A model generated the notes under the pieces. The model worked only from the letters and a program-made list of their open reading frames with translations, searched no databases and was not told the DNA's origin. A stretch of DNA of 64,000 nt from Reticulitermes speratus (Eukaryota > Arthropoda > Insecta > Blattodea > Rhinotermitidae), in the NCBI GenBank assembly GCA_021186555.1, contig JAJKFL010000013.1:31700743-31764742 (forward strand). The letters run 5' to 3'. Position numbers and translations under genes: made by a program. Positions 22,801 through 37,800 of this stretch are shown here, piece after piece. Numbering within the stretch: the stretch's first letter is position 1; each line of letters begins with the position of its first letter.

Positions 22801-25800
22801 GTGCTAGATGGGGTGGGTGGTCAACGCCACGCCCCGGGAAGGCGACCCAGTACCCATTGTACTGGAGGCTGGGTGGGCCCCAGGGCTGGTCTGGATGGGT
22901 GCAGAAAATCTTGCCCCCACCGGGATTCGACCCCAAAGCATACTGTTCTGTGTAATGCATTTTATTTATCAACATACACCAAAGATGATCTAAAGATAAG
23001 AAAATATTGGAATGGCAAGGAGTTGCTGCAAAATAAATGCAGCTGTAAGAGCAGGTAGGGTGCCATTTAGAGACACTTTCAAGGGTAAATTTTTGGAACT
23101 GAAGATATTTGCATACTGAGACATGTTCCATTTTACACATTTGCAGGTGAGCAGGACATGAAACGTACACTAATAAGGTGGAAGAAGTTAGTTTTACCCT
23201 CAAATGGGTCATAATGATCAAAACCTGATTTAAATTTGAATTTAACATCTGCATTTTCCCACACAGTGTATGTAAACACAAACATTGGGTCCAAGAGTAA
23301 ATACAAAACCCACTACTTCATTGTAAGTTTTCTACCTCAACATATTACTTTTGCATATTCATGTCACAATAATTTTCATCTTGTATAACTTGACCAGATT
23401 TTGTGAATGAAAAAGCAGCCACTATGTGAAACACTGTCACATACTTACTCAGTCCTGCCATCTACTCTGAATGTAACTACTGACTAAATAAATCTTACTC
23501 CGACAAATGTACACTGTACAGTTAGTAAGCCACCAGCAACCCAATAGTGAACAGGAAATAACTGACACAGGTATGTGCAATCAACAGACATTCTACCAAA
23601 ATTTTAATTTAAATGTACCGGTAATTTGATTTTATTTTAAATATCTTAAATTAAAGATGTTTTAATATTGTTTTTCAGAATTCAAAATACTACACAGTTA
23701 TTCAAGATACTACACAGTTAACGACATTTATTTATTTTAACTTATATTTTAATATGTACCATAAATATATAGCTGATGTAATTTGAGAAAGTGAGCCCCT
23801 GAAGATGAACCATAAATTGGTTCGAAACATGTTGGGCATTTTTTTTAATAAAACTGTCTTAAATAACATAAACAGTGTATATTTGTCGGAATAAGATTTA
23901 TTTAATCAAAAAGAATGTACGGTGCAAGTAACGTAAAAATAACTACTGACATTTGGTTAACATAAAAAATTTTCTTCTGACTCGTGTCTTATTCATTACA
24001 GGAATATTTCAATACTGACTTCAAGTAGGATCTTGGTTTGTTGTGACTGCTAATATCAGGGAATTCTATCTATGTAATTTTTTTAACTTCATTTCATTGT
24101 TATCTTATTGTTACAATAGAATACTTTTATAGCAATTATAATCTGTATATTAGAGAAGTTTTATTACTTTTTAATGCAATTGTTGTTCTATGTTAAATTT
24201 ATTATATTGTGATACGATGTTAGTGACTAGTTCTCTATCCGGCAGGTCTCTGAAACCCTGTAATGGATTTATGGAATATAATAAAGATAATGATAATACA
24301 AACATCTGGATGCAGAAGACTTTTGGTTGTAATGGACCTCTCATTCGCTATAGAATATACATATTAACGTGTTTTACACAATAGCCAGATTCAGGAATGA
24401 AATGACACAGTAACCAACTAACTAACTCCATGGAGCAGAGTTCTTCTTGAGAAGCTAGCAGGTCGTTAGTTAGTCAAGAAATTCCCCGCGTTTTATGGAA
24501 CCCGAAGGTTCATTACCGCATTCACAAGAGCCTGCCACCTGTCCCTATCGAAATGACACAGTAAGCAAACAAAAATAATGCCTTATTCTCACTGAGTATT
24601 TCTATGCTTATGGCACCAGTACCTGCAAACTTATCCAATCCACAAGCACAGTAATTTCTTGGGCCTTTCTCAAGGTTAAGACACACGCCTACTGAGTGTG
24701 CATACTACAAAACATCAGTAAATGTCTGTGAATGTAACAAGAAATTACTCAAGAAACTTAAGTGACCTAGACAAAGTCAGACCATACACAAACATTTCAC
24801 AAACAGAGTCTTTACTTCAAAGTGAACTGTTGTTTGGTACGATTCCTTCTCACGTCAATGGAAATATGACTGTCATACTTTCAACCAATCAAAATTAGTT
24901 CTCATCATGACAAATGTTTTAAATTTCAAACCAATGTTTCTTGCCCAGTCTTTCTTTTACTTCAACAATGAATACATAATTAAAACTTGCCATTCGCAGT
25001 TTTAAATTTGTTGCAAGTGTAGCATATGGCCAAGCGACATTATTTCAGCTGCGCCTCTCACAGCAAATACAACTTCAAAAACAAATACCCGACATCCTCT
25101 TAATGTACAGCTGTAGTAAGGTAACAATGCCTTTCAGGTGTTGCAACATAAATGGTAAGTCAAAGAAACATGTGTTAATGTTTAGAAATGGAAGGCATAA
25201 TATCCTTTCAGTGCGTGTGTGTAACCAGTCGACTGTTTCCAGTTCCAAGAATTTTGCTGTTCATATTTTACTAACTGAAGCATATCACAGAGATGTTGCA
25301 GCAACATATGAACTTCAAGTGTAGTTTTTAAGATTGTGTTGCAGTAGATGATACTGTGCTGTGACTTAAATATGCACCGAAGACTGTGTAATGAAAGTAC
25401 TGAGGTGGACACAAGTGAGGTAAATGGAGAAAGTGCACCTATGCCAACGACTGATGACTTCAGGCTTGTATTTTAGGTAGTCCATGATGACTTGTGTTTT
25501 ACAAATTTGTCTTTAGCACTACAGTAACTGCATATCAGTTTCCTGACGATATACAGTAAACCCCAGATTTAATGTTCCCGCATTTAGTGAAATCCCGGAT
25601 TTAGTGATGATTTTTTCATGTCCCGACAATAGCTCCATATAAACAAATAAACCTCCATTTAATGAAAACCTCGATTTAGTGAAAAATATTCTAATCCCCC
25701 AGCAATTCATGAAATAGGGGTTTTACTGTATATTTATAACCTTTATAATTTAAACACTGTGACATAGTTTCTTCAGACAAAAATAAAAAACTGGATACAA

Positions 25801-28800
25801 AATTTGAACCAATTTTTATATTTCCCTTATAAGAAGTTTTTCCATTGAATAAGTTCTTTATCACTGGTACACTTAAAACCCATTATGCAGGAAACACTGT
25901 AGTAGATAGTGGTGTCTCCTATAATTGTCTCCCTAATATATGCCATAAAAAGAGATGTGTCACACTTGATAGCCAACTGTATGACACGTGACTGTGATAA
26001 GGTTTAAAGACAGAGACAAAATGAATGTACATAAATCTTAAATTATATCTAGACTCCTAATTTATTCAATATTGTACCTCTGGTTCCTGCAGTTTCTCGA
26101 GGGTAAGGAGGCGTCGACTGGTGTATGTTGTGAGGACTTGTTCAGAGTTTGCCACCAGCCGAAAACATGGATGCATAGGCAGCTTGTCTTCACTGTAATC
26201 ATCCCTGGAAACATATGCACCATTGGTAACTGGCACACAGCATTTCATGGTTTTCCTCAATCACTTCCAGCAAACTGTGCTCAAATTGTCCTACCCTGAC
26301 CATAACTATTACCAGCCTATCTTATTAAATATGTCATCACCATTCTCAGCCTGCCTTAACTACGTCAAAAACTATTCATTCATAACACCAATGAATGAAC
26401 ATTTCAAACATAAAAATACAGTATTATATTACTCCTACACTTTTCGGCATCATTTACAGCATCTTCTGGGAGCTTGACACAAAAATTTAAAACTTATTAA
26501 AATATAACAGATTCCAAAAGTAATTTGTATTATACTACGACTATATTTTTATGTGTCAAATGTGCATTTGTTGGTGTTATAAATGAATAATTTAGTCAAT
26601 ATTCATGAAATAGAGTTTCAAAATAGGTCATAAACATGTCCAGCCTCTCTTAACTATGTCATAACCATTCGCAGCCTGTCTCATCTAGGTGATAACCACT
26701 TTCAGCCTCTGTCTTAACTAGGTCATTATCATTTCCAGTCTCTGTCAGTCTTAACTAGAACATAACGATTTCCAGGCTCTGTCTTAACTAGGTCACAACC
26801 ATTCCCTGCCCCTTTCTGTCTTGAATCACCAATCAGTAAGCCAGTCAGTACTGTAACACTCTGCATTTGATACAGTATTATCAAAATGTCCTCAAAATCA
26901 ATCATGAGGCATGACAGAAGTCTTGTTTAGTTTATTAAACAGTACTTCATTAACTTCACATGTTACAGATGAACTGTGGTTTTCTAGGTTGTGACACACC
27001 ATGCAGTGTTGAAATGGATACTGACATTTTCGAGGACCAACCCTTAAGATGCAAACACTATGTTTCTCTGAGCCATCATTATCCACATAAGAGACTGTTG
27101 ACTGTGACAGTGTTACATCTCAGATGATCACAATTTGAAACACTGGGTGTTGTGAAAACCTGTGTATTTATGAACTGCACCAGAATTACAACATGGTTTA
27201 GAAACAAAGGGAATGATGTGGAAGGAAGCCTTGTAGCCTATTTCAATCCACATGAAAAAACTACATGCAGTACAGTACTTATTGAAAAGCTAACAGTTCC
27301 TTAACAGTCAAGAAATTTCCTGTAGTTTATGGACCCAAAGGTTCAGTAGAGTACTCACAAGGGACCACAATTTGTTCCCAACCTCAGCCAGATTAATCCA
27401 GTCCATGCCCTCCATTCCTGTTTCTCTAAGATCCATTATAATCTTACCCTCTAATCTATGCCTAGGCCTTCCAAGTGGTCACTTCCTTCACATTTCCCTA
27501 CCAAAACTCTGTATGCATTTCTCTTCTCCCCCATATGTATCACATACCCTGTCCATCTTGTCCTCCTTGATATGATCATCCAAATATACTGGTGAGGAGT
27601 ACAAGTCACGAAGCTCCTCATCATGCAATCTTTCCCATTCTCCTGTAACTAAACCCCCCCCCCTCACCTCTTAGGCCCAAATATCATCCTTAGCACCCCA
27701 TTCCCAAACACCCTCAGCCTACATTTTTCCCTTAATGTGAGCAGCCAAGAGCAAATTTTTGTTTCATATGGAGTGGGGCTTAAAATGATGACACATTTTA
27801 TTTCTTTGCAGGTTGGCTGCGCTGTAAATACTATAACAAATGAAGGTTGAAAACTGTACTTTGCTGAGAAATCATTTGGTGGATGACATCTTCTTCTTCT
27901 TCTTCTTCTTTTTTCAGATGGCACTACAGTCTAATGCAGACCTTCGCCTCCTTAATGGACTGCTCCCAGTCAGCTCTGTTTTTTGACCTCTCTTGCCAGT
28001 TTTTAATTTTGCATCTATTAATATCTGTTTGCACACAGTTCCACCATCTGTTTTTTGGTCGTCCTCTTAGTCGACTTCCCTTTGGATTATTATTGAATAC
28101 TTGACTTACTTTTTTTTACCATCCACTGGTGAATGACATGGCTGATAAAAATCATCAAGTGGAGAACAATGGAATAAAGTTGTGTTGCTGTATATATAAT
28201 AAATAATAACCATGGCTCGACAGCCCTATATGGGCTTGGGCCTCCTCTTTCCGAGGTTACGAGGTCTTTGTGCATTTGCGGCAGTGAGGGACCGGCCCAC
28301 TGGCCGCGCTTTTCAACTCGATCCTGATGTGAATGCCAGAGCCATCTGGCAGTCAGTCAGGAGACTTGGGTGAGAAATGGCCTCTTAATTTTGCTTACAA
28401 GCACTACTAGTTCTATTCATGCCGTAAGGTTCTTTTACATGCCGTAAATCTACGACATGGGACTGACGGCTTTACTTCCCCTCCGAAGGAAGTGGTGCTC
28501 CGGATTTTTATCACCCTTCTTCTTCTTCTTCTGTCTATGGGCCCGTCGGCATTAGCTCCGGACGCACCGCAGCCTTAGGCTTATTGTGCTAACCCTTAGT
28601 CTTTCAATTATCAAGTCTGCAGCCACAGCCGTTCCTTGATAGGTTCATCGAAGGTGGAATACTCGAGTAAGAGTGGGGTCTGTTCACACCCCCACTACTT
28701 CTCGCCACCGCCTTCTCTTATTTTAATGAGCTGCTTCCGCTGCGTTCCCGAGAGTCGCCTGGTCTGCAGTTTGGTCACACCTGCAGCCAGTCTGTCCTCA

Positions 28801-31800
28801 TCAGAAGAGACAGCGCAAGGCTCAGAGCGTACAGCCCCTCTATGGGCCCGTCGGCATTAGCTCCGGACGCACCTCAGCCTTAGGCTTATTGTGCTAACCC
28901 TTAGTCTTTCAATTATCAAGTCTGCAGCCACAGCCGTTTCTTGATCAGGTTCATCGAAGGTGGAATACTCGAGTAAGAGTGGGGTCTGTTCACACCCCCA
29001 CTACTTCTCGCCACCGCCTTCTCTTATTTTAATGAGCTGCTTCCGCCGCGCTCCCGACAGTCGCCTGGACTGCAGTTTGGTGACACCTGCAGCCAGTCTG
29101 TCCTCATCAGAAGAGACAGCGAAAGGCTCAGAGCGTACAGCCCCAATATCAAGTTTGCAGTCACAGCCGCTCCTTGATCAGGTTCATCGAAGGAGGAATA
29201 CTTGAGTAAGAGTGGGGTCTTTTCACACCCCCACTACTTCTCGCCACGCCTTCTCTTACTTTAATGAGCTGCTTCCGCTGCGCTCCCTAGAGTCGCCTGG
29301 TCTGCAGTCTGGTCATAAAGACACCTGCAGCCAGTCTGTCTTCATCAGAAGAGATAGCAAAAGGCTCACAGGTTCATCGAAGGTGAATACTCGAGTAAGA
29401 GTGGGGTCTTCTCACACCCCCACTACTTCTCGCCACCACCTTCTCTTACTTTAATGAGCTACTTCCGCTGCACTCCCGAGAGTCGCCTGGACTGCAGTCT
29501 AGTCGTATAGACACCTGCAGCCAGTCTGTCCTCATCAGAAGAAACAGCGAAAGGCTCAAAGCCTACAGCCTCAGTATCAAGTTTGCAGCCACAGCTGCTC
29601 CTTGATCAGGTTCATCAGAACTCAGATCACAATTTACTTGTATCAAGTCTACAGCCTCAGCCACTCCTTGATCAAGTCCATTAATTACTGTGTCCATTTT
29701 ATTCCCACAAGTAATGGGGAAGTAACAGTCACCACCCGCAGAGCCCCTTACGGGTGGAAGGCATAAATACAACGGGGTGCTGCCCGGTTCCCCGAGGAGA
29801 TCGTAAATGCACGTGCTGTTTTTCCACCCCAGTGCCATGCAGTCCTCGGCACGATACCTCACACCTTGACTTGGGTGAATTGGTTGGCTGCGCTGTAAAT
29901 ACTATAACAAATGAAGGTTGAAAACTGTACTTTGCTGAGAAATCATTTGGTGGATGACATCTTCTTCTTCTTCTTTTTTTCAGATGGCACTACAGTCTAA
30001 TGCAGACCTTCGCCTCCTTAATGGACTTCTCCCAGTCAGCTCTGTTTTTTGACCTCTCTTGCCAGTTTTTAATTTTGCATCTATTAATATCTGTTTGCAC
30101 ACAGTTCCACCATCTGTTTTTTGGTCGTCCTCTTAGTCGACTTCCCTTTGGATTATTATTGAATACTTGACTTACTTTTTTTTACCATCCACTGGTGAAT
30201 GACATGGCTGATAAAAATCATCAAGTGGAGAACAATGGAATAAAGTTGTGTTGCTGTATATATATAATAAATAATAACCATGGCTCGACAGCCCTATATG
30301 GGCTTGGGCCTCCTCTTTCCGAGGTTACGAGGTCTTTGTGCATTTGCGGCAGTGAGGGACCGGCCCACTGGCCGCGCTTTTCAACTCGATCCTGATGTGA
30401 ATGCCAGAGCCATCTGGCAGTCAGTCAGGAGACTTGGGTGAGAAATGGCCTCTTAATTTTGCTTACAAGCACTACTAGTTCTATTCATGCCGTAAGGTTC
30501 TTTTACATGCCGTAAATCTACGACATGGGACTGACAGCTTTACTTCCCCTCCGAAGGAAGTGGTGCTCCGGATTTTTATCACCCTTAAAAATCCATTAAC
30601 CTCGGTCGGGATCGAACCCGCAAACCTTGGGTCCAGTGGCCAGCCCGCTAACCACTAGTCCACCGAGGTCGACTGTGTTGCTGTATACTGAACTGAAAAG
30701 TGTTAGCCAAAAGGACAGATGTTTCAAAGCTCATCTTAACATGCTGGAACATTATTCTGAAGTCGCACACAATTTTCGGAAAAGAAGCATGTCTTTGAAC
30801 AAAAACGACCATAGCAGTCACTGGTTCCCTACTCCTGAGAATTTGGAAGCAGTGAATGTTGCAATGATAAGAAGCCCTGGGAAATCAACACAAAGAGCAA
30901 GTCAACAGTTGCTTATTGTAAGAACATCAATCCATTCAATGCTAAATATGGATCTCCATTTATTCCCCTGTAAAATTCAAAGTGTCCAGATTTTATCAAA
31001 CAGAACTAAAAAATATCACCTTTTGTTTGCACAACTGAAACAGAATCTCGAAATTCTGCATAATATGCAGTTTACACATGAATGAAGCACATGTCTAAAT
31101 GCATGGTATTGTTAATAAATAAAATTACAAGTTTTGGGCTGATGAAAAACCCTCAAAAACTGCATTCAGTGCCACTTCATGGTGAAAAGATTACAGTGTG
31201 GTATGTTCTCTCAGGTCATCATGGTCTGAGTAGTCCCATATTCTCTGAAGAAACAATGCATGCACAGCATTCCTGAGAAATGATTTTTTCCTTGCTTGTG
31301 TGCAAAGTGTTTGAACTTGAGATCACAGAACAGTGTACTCTCAATTATCTGTGCACAGATCATCTGGTTTGTGGATTGTGCGTGTTCAATCATAGGATGC
31401 CACTAACTAATGACAAAGGTAGGAAGTAACACGGTTTAGTGCTAAGTACTCAAGCAAAATCCTCTATAGAGTAATAGGGATCTTTGGTGTATATACAGCT
31501 ATGTAAGTATTATATGTAAGGAGGCACTGGTCAAACTAGAAGGATCGTATGCCAATAACAAAGAAGATGTATTATATAATAAAAAAGTTACAGTTTTATT
31601 TTTTGTTCGTGGCTCAATAAAGCATACGTTTTGGATTATCCATGTTTCTCAATTAACCATGCACTCCCTTCCCACCATTACTCCAGATAACAGAGTACAC
31701 TGCAGTTTATGCATGACCGTCTTTGACGTCATCCATCAGACACCTCACGACCATATAATATTGCATAGATTTCCTCAAGTGCCTCATTGCGAGCATTCAT

Positions 31801-34800
31801 GACCACCTCGCAGCCCTGAATTAAACCTATGTGATTACTTCTTATGGGGTTTCCTAAAGAACCAATCCTTCACCCATCAGCCACAAAGCATGTTACAATT
31901 CAGAGAAAGAATGGTGGAAATCTGCAACTCCATTAATGAGGACTTTCCTCACAGTTTTTCCCAATCTTGTACATCATTTGCAAGCACCATAGGAACTCAA
32001 TAGTGCACATACTGACCATGCTTTTCATGATCAACTATGTTATAAAAATTAGTGTAAGAAAACACTAGTCTGTTAAGACTTCATAAAACTGTCATTTATA
32101 GAGATTAAACAAATGTGTCATTGTTTTGTGGTCCACCCTACATGATAATCAGAATGAGCAGTGGTTAGTTTCCTAACAGCAATAACCAATTGGTACCAAA
32201 TACACAGCGTTTACCACAAGGACAAAACTAAACTTTTAATTATATTAGTCAGGTAATCTACATACTTAAAGAGCTTATAAAAGTTACTGTCACAGAACCT
32301 GACTGATGTTACTGAGAAAAGCCACGATAAATCATTGTTAGGATAGATAGTCTGAGGACCAAGAATCAAACCTGTGACTTCTCAGATATTTAGTGAGAAT
32401 ACTTGCTTCTACGTGTGGCATTTAAGCAAAAGTCTGGTTTTGAGCTTCAAACACATTGTGCACAAAAATTTTAAACTTTACTATTTCTTCCAATAGACGA
32501 TAGGTTCACATTCAGACATGACCTGATATATGCAAAGGTTCAACTGCAAGGGGATTGGTCAAATTAAGTGCAGAGGCAGGAATATGTAAGGAACAGAATA
32601 CCATGTAGTGGTAACACTATAGACCAGTATCTCCCACCCTTTCTTCCATGCAGAAACACATAGAATAATTTCTCCTATCCTGAAAACCCACTAAGTATAG
32701 AAATGCTCACAGGCTAGGAAGCAAAAGAGGCAGTTCGTAGTGCATGGAGATTACTCCAGTACTGCCAATTGCCAGAACAAAAACTCCTGCGACATTGCGA
32801 GGTATATTTGGAATTTTTCATGGTATTTAAAAAATTTGTATGTATTTACTGCAACTTCTCATGGAACCTCTAATGATGTTCTGAAGAACCCTGGTTGGGA
32901 AAAACTGTTCTAGACCTTTATTCAGCGGATAACCAGTTTGAATCTCAGCTCAGACGCAAGCTATCTGTAAGTTTTCTGTGGTTCTCCTCACACGAAATGC
33001 TACAATAGTACCTTCATTAGGCCACACCCACTTCCATTTATCATTTAGCAGTCATCCCAGCACTGACACTATACAGTGTGGGGATACTGACAGCATAACA
33101 AATTAAAAAACTAAACTGGAATCTGCGTATTGTGAGTTTTGAGAAAAGTGTCTGGAATAGACAAGCCTGGAAACAAGCAGTTTCCATCAACAAAAAATTA
33201 ATCATCCTGTGGCTGGTTTTCTCACCGGACTATAGGTATCCAACACACGAGCCTGCCACCCATCTTGAGGTTCTGAGCAGCAAACTGGAACAAATCTTGA
33301 TAGATCTGCTGCAGACCATATTCCACTTTTGAGGGTATGTGCCCCACCAAATGGTGGTCACTGATCTGGTAATTCTTTGTGGTTCCTATACGTTCTGTTG
33401 CTTCTCTGATTCCATAGGGTGCTGAAACAGTCAATAAACTGATAAAAAAAACTTCCAGATAAATTGTACCTGGTCAGTGCATAATGCTCAACTGCATGCA
33501 AATACTGAGACTTACAGTCTGTGCATCACATTCACCTGGGTGCAAATACTGAGACTGTGCACCAAGCTTGGCAGTGCGCAAATACTCAGACTTACAGTCT
33601 GTGCATCACATTCAGCTGGGTGCAAATACTGAGACTGTGCACCAAGTTTGACTGTGCAAATACTGAGACTCACAGTCTGTGCATCATGCTCAACTGCTTG
33701 AAAATACTGCAACTCAGCCTGCACATCATGCTCAAATGTGTGCAAATACTGAGAATCACATTCTGTTCCTCATGCTAAATCATGTGCAGAACTGAGACTT
33801 ACATTCTGGCATCATGCTCAACTATGTGCAAATACTGAGACTCTCATTCTATGCATCGCACTCAACTGTGTGACTCACAGCCTGAACATCATGCTCAACT
33901 GTGCAGATACTGAGACTTACAGTCTGTGCCTCATGCTAAATTGTGTGCAAAACTGCGACTCACATTTTGTGCATCATGCTCAACTACATGCAAACAATGA
34001 GACTCACGGTCTGTGATGATGCAGTCTAGTTTGAAAGACAAGCGCCAGAGAGGCAGAGAAGCATCTGCCACAACGACATCCAAGTACTGGCTGCCCATTC
34101 CATATTGCAGCATATTGGAGTGCACACTTTCATCCTTATCACGTTCTTTCTGCAACATGTAACTCAAAGACTAGCATACACTCAAAACCAATGGAAGATG
34201 CAACTTTTTAAACTTGTTTTATGTTGCAAGAGGTGGGATGAACCATGGTCCCTTAGGATGCTGCATCAACTAGGCCTACTGTATGATGCCCTGGTGACAA
34301 ACTATGAAGTAAGTACTGGTGGAATAGTACTTGGCAGTGATCACAGCAACACCTGCCTAGTGCCACTTCAACCACCACAAACCCCAAAAGAATATCCTGA
34401 GAATGAGCCTGAGCCTCTAACACAACCAAACATCTAACCATGCATTCTTCAGCACAGCTCCAGGTGGAAACCTTGAGTACTTCCTCAACCTATATCCTGA
34501 TTCCCATTCACTAAACACTTCCCATATATCCTTACCTTTGCTTGTATTCTTGTTGGGCGAGTCTTGCCGTGTAACATAAGGAAGTCAATGTCCGATCCCA
34601 GCACATAACCTCCAAAGTGAGATGCAGCAACCAGCAATGAACCTTCATATTGATAAAATAAAATGTAAGTAATCAATAATACCTGTCATGTGCAACTGTT
34701 CAACAGTTTACAAAAACCCAACACAATTCAAAAAAAGAAAACATGGTGGTAAATAGACTGAATTCAATTATCAAAAGTGGCAAAATTATTAACATGAGGG

Positions 34801-37800
34801 TGACACTGTAGACAGAAAATTCAGGAACAGAAGACAAAGAGAAATGTGGTTAAGGAACACAGTGTTACCCTGAACACTGAGGCAGCATGTTCCTCTGAAG
34901 CACTGGTACTCACCTAACAGGACCCAGCAAACCACAATATGAACCTTCATTACTGTGCCCAGCCTTCACCTAGCCAGGCATCGAATAATGTTCCAAATGC
35001 AATTCTGTCAAAAAGTTTACTCAATGGATGGATGTACCACCAGATATTCATTGTTTCTCCAGTCTCATCTAGAGAACACTGGATTATATGCTCAATTGTT
35101 CCATTTTTCCCCAGCACTAACCTCACTCAGCTCACACCCATTAAGTATGGCAATGATTCTGGGTGCTCAAATTTTCTAACTCCTCAGTGTGTACCTCTCT
35201 GAGAACATGCTTGTTAACTATGGCAACTATTCTTTATTGTTAACTTTTTCTTTACTCTCAGCACATATTCCCTGAGAACACACCCATTCAGTACAGAAAC
35301 CATTTGTGCTGCTCAACTTTTTCCGTACCCTCCATGCATACATCACACAGAACACACCCACTAACGACTGCAACCATGGTGATCATTAAAGGATCACCAT
35401 GGGCTAGAAACCCTGTCGCCCAAACCTGTTCCTGTGGACCAATTCTGAAGACATTAATGCTTAAAGTAATCATTATTGTTGCACAATTACTGTCTTACAG
35501 ATTACTATCAATTAACAATTTCTGCCATTGACACTCGACGTGCAACTGTTTCTCAGGCTCAGCTCATACCTCACGCAAAACACCCTCTGCATTATACACT
35601 TCATGTTCACCTCGACACACGCTGTATTATATGCTTGGTGCTCAACTGTTTCTTCTGCCTCAGCACATACCTCACACAGAACACCCTCTGCATTATACAC
35701 TTCATGCTCACCTGGACACACACTGTATTATATACTTGGTGCTCAACTGTTTCTTCTGCCTCAGCCCATACCATACAAAAACAGCATCAAGTACCCATAG
35801 TAACCATTTTCAGTCCTCAACTGCATCCTGAGCCTTAGCATGTACCCCACACGGAAGACAGCAGTGACTAACACCAAGGGTATCAGTTCTCCATGGCCTG
35901 ACCCCTTTGCCATAGACAACTTCTGATTGTATTTTGCATGGCACATCCCACAATCATCCTGAAACTACTATCAAAATTTCAAGCTCCTATCACTACTCCC
36001 TGATAAGCTGTAGCTGCCACAGCCACCAGCCAGCCAGACAGACACACACACCACACATTTTCTTTTATTACATAGATGGGCAAGAAATATTTATACATAA
36101 CTCCAAGCACAAAAGTGTTTCTTGAAGAGCTATTACTTTCTCAGCTAGTCAAGAAATCACCTGCATTTTATGGATCCCAGTGGTTCATTAATGTGTTCAC
36201 AAAAGCCAGGCACTTGTTCCAATCCTAAGTCTGACGAATCCAGTTCACAACCTTCCAACCTATTCCTTAAATATCCATTTTAATAGCCTCTTCTATATAA
36301 TGCTTCATGTCTTTACAGTACTCAAAAAACTCGGAAATAAACTTGTGTTCTGAAATCTGGGATTCTTACAGCAGCGACAATAAAGATTACTGAATTCTGA
36401 GATGTAACACTGTTTAATCCGGTACAAGTGTACTGACTCAGTCACTCAACCCTACTTATGCCAGTGAAGTAGTAAGCTCGACAACAGATCGGGTTCAACT
36501 GCTGAAGTAACAATGGACATGCCATGTTCCTCAGAATGCCTAACTTCAAAACATACAGTCAGAGTTGACATTAGAATCTCAACTTGCCTGTCCCCACAAA
36601 AGGATCCAACACGATGTCACCAGGCTGCACCAGTGACTGGTTCGCCATGTACAGGGACAGTTGTGGATCCATACTTGTGTTCCCAATGAACTTTCTTCTC
36701 TTCAATGACAGTTTGGTGATCAACTCTCTCTGACCATCTGCCAACTGCAACAGACAATGTCCTGTGCAATGTAAGAACATTGAAAGGTAGTGAGAACTAA
36801 CAACCACACTAGAGTCCATGATTTTGCTGACATTTCTACGGAATTTATAAATTTTATACTGTCAGTTTCTGATTTGTGACTTATGTAATGCTGATAGGTG
36901 TCTACCATTGTTTCAGTGCCTCCATCTTCAGGGTCTCAACTATTGATGTCTCAGAGGAAGATACTGCCTCTACCACCAACCCTAAAGATGGAAGCAGTAT
37001 GTTTCTCTAAAACTGCCTACCTGACTATACAGTGTCATAACCCAGAACATGACACAATCTAACCTTCAGCACTGTGCAAACCTAAATCTCATATCAAATT
37101 TATAACTCTTCTATTACAGTAAAACGTGCTTATAACAAAATGCTAGGGACATAAAAATGTTTGTATTTCTGAGTTTTCTCCACCAAGAGCAGCACAGAAC
37201 ACAATTATATGAACACCAAATAACAAACACTCAAACATGTGACATGCACAGTTCTCACAGCAAGGCTAATAATGTCTGATGGAATGTGACACCATGTAGT
37301 CTGGTGTATGTTTACCTGCATTTCTAGGGAACTTTGGTAAATGCGAATCATACTACACTATGTAATATCCTAGATCAGTGGTATTCAACCTTTTTTGTTC
37401 GTGTAACCCCAGATATAATTTCTCTTCAACTTTGTACCCCCAAAGTTGTTGATGTATAATTCAAGTTATACATAGTCTATAATCTACATTAAAATAAGTT
37501 AAATAAATTACATCCAAAATAATGAATTAAAATAATAAGTTTTAAATTAGAATAAGGAGCATCAAGCTATTAAATGAATATATTATTGCCTATCATATAA
37601 AAATTAATAAAGGAACAAAGGTATCCATTACATTCAGCTGTACTTAAAAGCTGAGCAAAATCTCAAAACAGCAACCTGTTTACTAAACATATTGACACTA
37701 CACTTCCTTAGCCTATTTTTAATACCTACCCATCGTCCAAAAAAGAGGTCATAAGGTTTCTCTGGTATGTTATTGGAATCCAAACCATAATACTCCACAA

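Larger units (their letters stand above)
23485..23939 (+). mobile_element. Penelope-like element copy with retained intron
   Basis: TAACTACTGAC (23474-23484 and 23940-23950) bounds 455 bp. It is the same family as the outer PLE at 20.2 kb, with matching GAACAGGAAATAAC, TACTACACAGTT and hammerhead segments. Unlike that copy it keeps a 108-bp GT-AG intron at 23571-23678. The inverted left arm is reduced to about 30 bp. Confidence 0.85.

Noticed and set aside
28636..29205. Plus-strand ORFs repeated in the 305-bp array
   Set aside because: The minus-strand reading is more coding-like, and the plus-strand frames follow only from the repeat.
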